Origin: JAAEKA01 sp049299095
GTDB taxonomy: Bacteria > Chloroflexota > Anaerolineae > JAAEKA01
Reading direction: 5' to 3'
NCBI GenBank assembly: GCA_049299095.1
Contig: JBAQWV010000041.1
Location: 186,001 to 250,000 of the forward strand
DNA length: 64,000 nucleotides
In this document: piece by piece, positions 58,018-64,000 of the stretch
Numbering within the stretch: position 1 is the first letter of the stretch
Layout of the letters: each line of letters opens with the position of its first letter
Notes under the pieces: model-generated
Database searches by the model: none
Told to the model about the DNA's origin: nothing
The model's input: the letters and a program-made list of their open reading frames with translations, nothing else
Translations under genes and position numbers: made by a program

Positions 58018-61000
58018 TTAATTAGCCGGTTGCAAGTTGATCCGCAGTGCGGGATCGCCAAGCAAATCAAAGGTATCGAGCAAATCGAGATGATTGCCAC
58101 TGGCCCACAACGCTTGCTTGCCCGCAGCCGTTGCCAGGCCCAGCGTGCGTTCGCCATTCGTATACACCGCCTGATAAAAGCCGCGGTGCAGCTTGTCGTG
58201 GCCGGTGGCTACGCCGAAGCCCGTGGCACCCCAGCCCGCCACCGACCCGCCGTTAGTCCCGTTGAGCATCATCACTTCCAAACCGGTATATGTCGCATCG
58301 GCGAAATTACCGCTGGCGCAAGCCATATCCAAAATGATCGGTAACCGCGCACCGTTGGTCAGGCGGGTCACGTCGTTGCGTCCCACATCGCGCGTACGCA
58401 AGATAGCCTCATGCGCCCAGGTTGTGGTACCGGCATGTCCGGTATAGTTCAGGAACACGGTGCCACTGTTTACCGCGGCCACGATGGCATCGGTGGTTGT
58501 TTCCGGCGTACGATACCGATAAGGCTCGTTGCTGTCATCCGCCGGGTAGGGATCATAGAACACACGTTTAACAGCATACTGGCTTGGTGTCAGGGCAATA
58601 ATGTTTTCGGTAAAAAGCTCGAAATTACCACCAGTATCCCATGTGCCCGTCGCGCTACGCGGGTTGTCTGCCACAAAGGTCAGTGTACCTGCCCACGATC
58701 CCGCGGGCGGTGCGCTGTCGTAGCTGATCGTCTTGTTAACCAGCCAGGTCGCTTCGGTCAGATTGCGGGCAGGCAGGCGGCCCAGCGCCAGGTCGGGCAT
58801 ACGGTCGTTGCCGCTGACAGTGACGTACTCATTCTCCACAGCCACTTCGCAAGTCCACGGATCGGCACACGCCATAAACGGTGGTATCAGGATCGGCTGC
58901 GTGGTAATGCCGGTGCGCAGCCGATAGTCATAATGACCACTGCCAAGCAGCATTAAATACGCAGGTTCCGGCGATTGCCAATTCTCGTAAGCATACGCTA
59001 CGAAACTGCGAATAGCATTGGGGTCCAGTCGGCCATTGCTCCACTCGTCGTAGATATCCTGCACATCCACCACTGTGACAGTCAACCCGCGCGAGCGCCG
59101 ATAGGTCGCCAGTGCCTGCGCAGCCGACCACAAACTACGGTGTGTAACCAGCAGATAGTCAGCGCGATTGTTGGTATCATGCAACGTCGAGCCAGTGTCG
59201 CGTGCAAGCGGCGCGACGCGCGGCACGGCCGCGGTGCGTACCAGTTGATAGCTGCGAGGCGTGGTCTGTGCAGCGCGGAAGCGCACTTTGTAGGCGCTGG
59301 CAGGTGTGCCGCCACTGGTCATCACAAGGGGCAAGTAGACGGCGTGATCGCTGGTAAGCGCACTGACCTGCGCGGGACTGTCCTGTGCGGCCTGCTGCAC
59401 ATCCGGCGTCATTTGCATACCGGTCAGACGGACAGGCGCGACGGGATTGCTTACATCAAAGCCGAGCACATCCGCCGCGCTGAAGCCAGTCACCTGAAAC
59501 TCGCGCTGGCCGCTGCTGTTGGCCGTGAACTCGACCACGTCATTGAGCGCGGCTAGCGATTGCGTATAGCCCAATTCCACCCAATCCAGCAGGGAAATGT
59601 CCACATTCACACCAGCAATAGCTTCCTGGGTCAGGGTCACCGTGTTGATTCCGCGACGCAGCAGGCCGGATGGAGCCTGAAATTGCTGCTGCAAGTTGGT
59701 AAAGCCATTCCAGCTCATTACGCCCACAGCCTGCCCGTTCAAATCAACGCGCACGCGATGGTCGGGGCTGGCTGCCAGGATATCCGACGCGCCTTGCAGC
59801 ACCACCCGCACCGTCGCGCTGCTGGTCGTCACAGCCAGCGGCAAGGTAGTAGAGATCGTGCGGGAGGTGGTGAAAAGATTGTTCAGTTCGGTCCAGTACC
59901 AGCGTTCATAAACGCCGGTTTTCGGCACATCAGGCCGATACACGGCGTCCTGCTCCAGATGAACAGTCGCAGGCGCAGTGGTATCAGTGACCGCGCTGGT
60001 GGGCATGGAGTCGCTCGTGGACATGCGTATCCCCGGCTCATTGCCAACTGACAGCCAATACACATCCGTATCGCTGTAAATCGTCGGCTCAATCTTAGCG
60101 TAAAAGAGCAGTGCCTCGTTCGCCTCGAACTGGGCATCGGCGTCGCCGATGAAATAGGCCGCCACCTGCTCGCCGTAGGCCCACACCTGCAAATTCGCAG
60201 GATTGGCCGCGGCCAGCGGGGCCAGGTCTGCGCCTTGCAGATCGGCCAGCGTGATCTTATACATGCCACTCTTGGCAAGGTTGGTTCTGAACCAGATGCG
60301 GCTGGTGTCGCCGGGGTAAACCGTGGTGCTGGTTTTGCTAGTACGGTGCGCCGCACGCCAGCCTTGCGCCTGCTCGTAATTCAGAAGCTGGCTTTGCAAC
60401 AATGGATCGAACACATCGGCAACCGCCGCGCGGCGCACCGTCGGCACGTTGGTAAACGTGGCCTCGACGCGCAGGGATCGGTACACGCGCACCGTCTGCT
60501 GTGCCGCGTTGTACTGCACCGGCTGGATCAACACGCGCGCCACGCGCTGGCTGCGCACAAAGGCAGTTTCTGCGACCGAAACCACCGCGTCCGGTTGGAA
60601 GCTATCCACCGCGTACGCGTCCGCGTTGAAAGCAAACTGCGTCTGCACGCCCTGCGCAGCATCCACCTCGCCGCTGGCCGGATCGCGTGACACCATATAG
60701 TCCGGCGCGGGATAAACCAGCAGCGTCTCTGGCAGTGTGTCCGCCTTGCCGTCCAGCACGCGCACCGTAACATCGCCCTCCGCGGGGATACCCAACGTCA
60801 CACTGGTTTGCGGCAGAGCAGGCGCGCCTGGCTGGCCCACCGAAGAAAAATCGGGAATTGCGAGCTGTTGAAAGGTGCGGCCTTCAACTTCGATACTGGT
60901 GAGAGTCGGCGCGGGAATATCAATTTCAAACACGAAACTTGTGTCGGTGGTTTCTACGATGCGCACACCAGCCGCCTGCGCGCTGGCGATTGGCGCTTTT

Positions 61001-61068
61001 TGCCCCGCGGGGAGTATCAAGCCTAACAATAACATCACTATTAGCCCGCTTCTGGGCAACCAATTCAT
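58018..61068 (-). CDS. Secreted gingipain-like C25 cysteine peptidase
   Basis: 1016 residues. Signal peptide (~8-30). Residues ~35-210 match the C25 propeptide (FQQLAIPDFSSVGQPGAPALPQ is diagnostic). A middle beta region leads to the catalytic unit from YLLVTHRSLWSAAQALATYR: VDVQDIYDEWSNG, AYLMLLGSGHYDYR, DLALGRLPARN, the catalytic His878 in FLNYTGHAGTTTW and Cys917 in ILDMACASGNF, closing TFDLLGDPALRINLQP. Unlike its downstream neighbour it has no lipobox. A role in extracellular protein digestion or processing of surface proteins is inferred. AGGAG precedes the ATG at 61068. Confidence 0.9.
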   Translation of the reverse strand: MNWLPRSGLIVMLLLGLILPAGQKAPIASAQAAGVRIVETTDTSFVFEIDIPAPTLTSIEVEGRTFQQLAIPDFSSVGQPGAPALPQTSVTLGIPAEGDVTVRVLDGKADTLPETLLVYPAPDYMVSRDPASGEVDAAQGVQTQFAFNADAYAVDSFQPDAVVSVAETAFVRSQRVARVLIQPVQYNAAQQTVRVYRSLRVEATFTNVPTVRRAAVADVFDPLLQSQLLNYEQAQGWRAAHRTSKTSTTVYPGDTSRIWFRTNLAKSGMYKITLADLQGADLAPLAAANPANLQVWAYGEQVAAYFIGDADAQFEANEALLFYAKIEPTIYSDTDVYWLSVGNEPGIRMSTSDSMPTSAVTDTTAPATVHLEQDAVYRPDVPKTGVYERWYWTELNNLFTTSRTISTTLPLAVTTSSATVRVVLQGASDILAASPDHRVRVDLNGQAVGVMSWNGFTNLQQQFQAPSGLLRRGINTVTLTQEAIAGVNVDISLLDWVELGYTQSLAALNDVVEFTANSSGQREFQVTGFSAADVLGFDVSNPVAPVRLTGMQMTPDVQQAAQDSPAQVSALTSDHAVYLPLVMTSGGTPASAYKVRFRAAQTTPRSYQLVRTAAVPRVAPLARDTGSTLHDTNNRADYLLVTHRSLWSAAQALATYRRSRGLTVTVVDVQDIYDEWSNGRLDPNAIRSFVAYAYENWQSPEPAYLMLLGSGHYDYRLRTGITTQPILIPPFMACADPWTCEVAVENEYVTVSGNDRMPDLALGRLPARNLTEATWLVNKTISYDSAPPAGSWAGTLTFVADNPRSATGTWDTGGNFELFTENIIALTPSQYAVKRVFYDPYPADDSNEPYRYRTPETTTDAIVAAVNSGTVFLNYTGHAGTTTWAHEAILRTRDVGRNDVTRLTNGARLPIILDMACASGNFADATYTGLEVMMLNGTNGGSVAGWGATGFGVATGHDKLHRGFYQAVYTNGERTLGLATAAGKQALWASGNHLDLLDTFDLLGDPALRINLQPAN

Positions 61069-61413
61069 AATTAAACTCCTGTGGTCAGAGCAAATGTGTG
61101 TCTGGAAGACTGTTCGCGGGTAAGGAATTGCTTAAAAAGCCGCCATTCCGAATTTGAAAGCGGTAATATCGAGAATCACTTCCAAATTTCTCTCTTTTCA
61201 AGCACCTCTAAATGCGGCGTTTTTCAGACGCTGCCACACAAAGATAAGTTCCCACGATGGCCTGTTTACAATCAGCCTTTACGCATTCCGTACCCACATC
61301 ACAGCAGCAGCTATCCTGCTTTGCAAAGGGCGCACTGTATGTATAATTAACTCTGTTGGTTCGACATTTTTCTGCTTCTATCTCTTTTCTTTACATGTCC
61401 CAAGGAGGCAACA
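61069..61413. other. 345-bp gene-free divergent spacer
   Basis: AT-richer spacer between the C25 gene (minus) and the coiled-coil gene (plus). Apart from the promoter at 61320-61347 and the Shine-Dalgarno at 61403-61408 no feature is seen; short frames in it (61081-61350 and 61154-61435) have no protein-like character. Confidence 0.6.
61320..61347 (+). promoter_or_regulatory. Promoter of the coiled-coil gene pair
   Basis: TTTGCA (61320-61325), 16-nt spacer, consensus TATAAT (61342-61347). The leader of ~60 nt ends in AAGGAGG before the ATG at 61414. Confidence 0.55.
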
Positions 61414-61923
61414 ATGGATATTCAAGCATGGCTAACCGCCAATTGGCAAGCACTAGCCATCGGTGGCGTGGCTGGTTTACTGCTGAGCTGGCTGTTCTTC
61501 TATCTGCCGGCACGCAGCCGGGCAAATCGGTATGGTAGCGAAGTGGCGTCGTTGAACGAGCGTCTGGCCGTTAGCGAACGCTCGCTGAGCGAAACCCGCC
61601 GGCAGGCCGAAGCGGTCCAGACAGACCTGACTGCCCAAGCCGTGCGCTACAATGCTGTACAAAGCCAGCTTGATGCACTTCAGTTTGACCAGGCGCAGCT
61701 TGTCAGCAGCCAAAGCGAACTCGACCAGTTGCGCAGCGAAATGACCACCCTGCGCGTCACCAACACCGGTTTGGAAGACAAGATCCGCAATCTGCGCGGT
61801 GAAGTGGCTGGCGAGCTGGCAATCCTCTCGTCCACCATGCTGCGCATGAAAGAAGAGGCGCTCACCAATGCACAACAGCAGATCGCTGACTTGCAAGCTG
61901 AGCTGGAGGCGCGCTCCCACTAG
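61414..61923 (+). CDS. Membrane-anchored coiled-coil protein
   Basis: 169 residues. One N-terminal membrane helix (LAIGGVAGLLLSWLFFYLPA, ~14-33) is followed by a positive stretch (RSRANRYG) and an uninterrupted coiled coil to the end (VASLNERLAVSERSLSETRR; IADLQAELEARSH). The plan recalls LapA/YhcB-type envelope proteins but no family match is claimed. The positive segment after the helix puts the coil in the cytoplasm. AAGGAGG precedes the ATG at 61414. It overlaps nothing and is 8 nt from the next gene, with which it shares heptad composition. Confidence 0.75.
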   Translation: MDIQAWLTANWQALAIGGVAGLLLSWLFFYLPARSRANRYGSEVASLNERLAVSERSLSETRRQAEAVQTDLTAQAVRYNAVQSQLDALQFDQAQLVSSQSELDQLRSEMTTLRVTNTGLEDKIRNLRGEVAGELAILSSTMLRMKEEALTNAQQQIADLQAELEARSH

Positions 61924-61931
61924 GAGGAAGC

Positions 61932-64000
61932 ATGGAGACCCAGACCCAACTCGAACACAGCGACGATAAGGCTGGTTCAGCGTCGGTTGATCGCCAGACT
62001 TCTGTCCTTCCTGTTCATCCTTCGGAAATGCGCATCAGCCTCAGCTTTCTTTCCTGGGCCGGTGCACAACTTGCCACCGCCCTGCAGCAGCGCACTCGTC
62101 AATACGAAGACCTGCTGGCGCTGACCAAACACTTGCCGGATGGATGGATGGAAATGGCCCGCGCGCGCTTGGCGCACGATACCAATGCGCTCAACAGCCC
62201 GGCTGAAACCGTCATCATCGCGTCCGACGAATACATAAGTGCCAACACAGTCACTACCGATGCGGCCAACGGGCAAACGGCTTCAGCAAGCGTCAGCGCG
62301 TCAAAATCATCCGCCTCACAACTGCCCAAGCCCAACAGCACGATAGATGTCAACGCGTCGTCTGTCGCGCCATCCACAATGGAAGCTGCCGCGTCACTGG
62401 ACGCAGACCTGGCAACCCCTGATCTTGAAGTGGCTTTACCCACCACCGATCTGGCAGCCGCTGATATCACCACAGACTTGCCCGCTGCCGATCTGGAAGT
62501 AGCCACGCTCAGCCTCGGTGCAGACGAAGCCGTGGTCGCGCTGGAAGGTAACAGCGCCACCACCCCCACCATCGCTCTGGACAGCACCCCCCAAGCTCCG
62601 ACAGTTTCCGAGCGCGTTGATGTGCCTGCGGTGGCCGCAGTGGCCGCACCGGTTGATCTCACCGAAGACCCCCGCTGGCTTCAGCTTCAAAACGACGTAG
62701 ACGAAATCAACCTGGCTTGGTCACAGGCCGAGGACAATCTGCGCTTCAAAGACGCTGAACTGACCGACATCGAGCAGCAGTTAGCGGGAATGCACGGCGA
62801 CCTGCTGAAGGCGTTGCCCACAGACCTGCAAGCTGACCTGCCCTCTGTCACCATCGGCGAACAAACGCACGACCCACGCCAGCGTCGCGCCATGCGCCTC
62901 GGCGCGCTAGCCGCGTCCATCTCCGCGCTGGTAGATCACAACCGCACAGTCAGTACACAGGCCGAGCAGGCCAGCGCCATCCACGCGGAAATGGATGCCG
63001 TCGCAGCCACCCGCATGGCACTGGAAGCCGACCTGAGCGAAAAAGACCAATCGCTGGAAGAGTTGCAAATCGAGCTAGAGAACTTGCAGGCGAAAACAGC
63101 CGGACTGACCAACCAGCTTGAGCAGCGCGCCCAGGAAACCAGCACGCTCCAAGCCCACTTGACCGGCCAGATTGACACGTTAAAGGCCGAAATCGCAGCC
63201 CTGACCCAGGAACGCGATAGCCTGCAAGCATCGGTGCAAGCCATGACCGATGAAATCAGCAGCTACAACGAAAATACGCTCAATCTGCAAGGGCAATTAA
63301 ATGAACTAAGTGCCGGTAAATCAGCCACCGAAGCTGACTTGCAGGTGCGCGCCCAGGCACATGCCGAGCTGGAGACGCAGGTCGAAGCACTATCCAACGA
63401 CATTGACGGCCTGACCGGTCAGATCGAAATGCTCACGGCCCAATCCAACGACCTGCAAACGCAACTCGACGCGGCCCTTGCATCCCGCGACGCCGCTGAA
63501 CAAGCCCTGCAAGCGTTGCAGGCCCAACACGACAGTGCCCGTTCCGAGCTGGCGCAAATCGAAGTGGAATCGCAGCGGGTGATGGGCGCGCAGGTGGCGG
63601 GCCTCGGCGCAGTGGGCGCAGGCACGGCCATCGCGGCCGCACTGGAAGAACGCGAGCGCCAATTGGCTGCCACCAACGACCAGATGCTCTCGCTGCAAGG
63701 CCAGGTCAACGAGTTGGCCGCAGCCAACATCAACCTAACCACCGTGCAGGCGGAACTCGACGAAACCCGGCAGGCCAAAGCTCTGCTGGAAGCGCAACTA
63801 ACGCAGCGGGCCAGCGAGCTGACCGCCTTGCAAGACCAGATCAGCCAGTTAACCGGCATCCGTGCCGACCTGGAAACCCGCCTCGACCAGCGCAGCGCGC
63901 AACTCAGCGACCTGCAGGCGCAGTACGATCAGGCTGCCAACGTCAAAAGCGAGCTGGAAACGCAGCTTAGCCTGCGCGGCTCTGAACTCGACGGCCTGCG
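61932..64000 (+). CDS. Very long coiled-coil protein, 3' end outside window
   Basis: 689 codons are visible and the frame is still open at base 64000. The ATG at 61932 has AGGAGG (61923-61928) upstream and lies 8 nt after the previous stop. Residues 1-90 are a mixed N-terminal region; ~95-240 are low-complexity Ala/Ser/Thr/Asp with repeated DLxxA-like units (PDLEVALPTTDLAAADIT). From ~245 the chain is almost pure heptad coil (LEELQIELENLQAKTAGL, AQLTQRASELTALQDQI). It is interrupted near residue 560 by a Gly/Ala-rich non-polar segment (AQVAGLGAVGAGTAIAAAL) that could be a hinge or membrane-associating stretch. No named family; SMC-like proteins would need Walker motifs, none of which are seen. 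A structural or scaffold role with its membrane-anchored neighbour is inferred. Confidence 0.8.
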   Translation, partial: METQTQLEHSDDKAGSASVDRQTSVLPVHPSEMRISLSFLSWAGAQLATALQQRTRQYEDLLALTKHLPDGWMEMARARLAHDTNALNSPAETVIIASDEYISANTVTTDAANGQTASASVSASKSSASQLPKPNSTIDVNASSVAPSTMEAAASLDADLATPDLEVALPTTDLAAADITTDLPAADLEVATLSLGADEAVVALEGNSATTPTIALDSTPQAPTVSERVDVPAVAAVAAPVDLTEDPRWLQLQNDVDEINLAWSQAEDNLRFKDAELTDIEQQLAGMHGDLLKALPTDLQADLPSVTIGEQTHDPRQRRAMRLGALAASISALVDHNRTVSTQAEQASAIHAEMDAVAATRMALEADLSEKDQSLEELQIELENLQAKTAGLTNQLEQRAQETSTLQAHLTGQIDTLKAEIAALTQERDSLQASVQAMTDEISSYNENTLNLQGQLNELSAGKSATEADLQVRAQAHAELETQVEALSNDIDGLTGQIEMLTAQSNDLQTQLDAALASRDAAEQALQALQAQHDSARSELAQIEVESQRVMGAQVAGLGAVGAGTAIAAALEERERQLAATNDQMLSLQGQVNELAAANINLTTVQAELDETRQAKALLEAQLTQRASELTALQDQISQLTGIRADLETRLDQRSAQLSDLQAQYDQAANVKSELETQLSLRGSELDGL

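Noticed and set aside
61154..61435. 93-residue plus-strand open frame in the spacer
   Set aside because: It overlaps the well-supported start at 61414, has no Shine-Dalgarno and an irregular Cys/Phe-rich composition without family features.
1..64000. tRNA, rRNA, riboswitch, IS element or prophage
   Set aside because: Intergenic regions were read on both strands; no cloverleaf with TTCGA arm, no rRNA core sequence, no transposase or integrase was recognised. A tRNAscan and Infernal run would be decisive.

Overview
The window looks like a chromosomal segment of a GC-rich member of the Chloroflexota (Anaerolineae/Caldilineae/Ardenticatenia-like). This is inferred from Thr/Pro-rich 'TPT' linkers in secreted proteins, the rpmB - asp23 - fakA - degV - recG - coaD gene order shared with Gram-positives and Chloroflexota, a CIRCE-controlled groESL, DUF2079 and other large membrane proteins of the GT-C type, C25 peptidases, and the absence of outer-membrane genes. 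No rRNA, tRNA, CRISPR array, insertion sequence or prophage was seen. Most genes are high-GC; only the restriction-modification pair at 34.8-37.8 kb is visibly AT-richer.

Layout. 1-9.2 kb: four large polytopic membrane proteins (one cut by the window start, one DUF2079, two GT-C-like proteins with a shared C-terminal beta domain), probably for surface glycan or lipid-linked sugar transfer, followed by an RmlC-like cupin and a beta-propeller protein (9.3-11.0 kb). 11.0-15.0 kb: small minus-strand genes (mono-cluster ferredoxin, GT4 glycosyltransferase, DedA/VTT membrane protein, DUF1003, DUF1801, cold-shock protein). 15.2-21.4 kb, minus strand: secreted M4 metallopeptidase, RecD2 helicase, SH3 lipoprotein. 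21.6-33.3 kb is a housekeeping block: rpmB, asp23, fakA, degV/fakB, recG, coaD, a coiled-coil protein, yceD, rpmF, fabD, fabG, a second asp23, nusB, tatA, tatC. It links fatty-acid synthesis and activation, ribosomal proteins, DNA repair and Tat export. 33.4-34.7 kb: a cyclic 2,3-diphosphoglycerate synthetase-like GTPase. 34.8-37.8 kb: a type II R-M system. 37.9-40.2 kb: B12-dependent acyl-CoA mutase, large and small subunits, whose active-site residues point to isobutyryl-CoA rather than methylmalonyl-CoA. 40.2-49.2 kb: M4/M36-type metallopeptidase, lipoprotein, Nudix, PHP, inositol-phosphatase and TPR proteins, then groES-groEL. 49.3-61.1 kb: surface enzymes (a CBM9/dockerin protein and two gingipain-type C25 proteases with a membrane-anchored FN3-like protein) and an ABC exporter. 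61.4-64.0 kb: a membrane-anchored coiled-coil protein and the start of a very long coiled-coil protein cut by the window end.

The promoters are unusually legible. Many genes have a TTGNCN-17-TANNAT box, and in at least three cases (4606, 42717 minus strand, 52697) the -10 box lies only 6-7 nt before the start codon, which implies leaderless transcripts. These promoters also decide several start codons (13177, 34865, 42717). No single wholly new system stands out. The best candidates for a second look are the R-M island, the isobutyryl-CoA mutase pair, the C25/FN3 surface protease cluster, the dockerin protein and the coiled-coil pair at the end.
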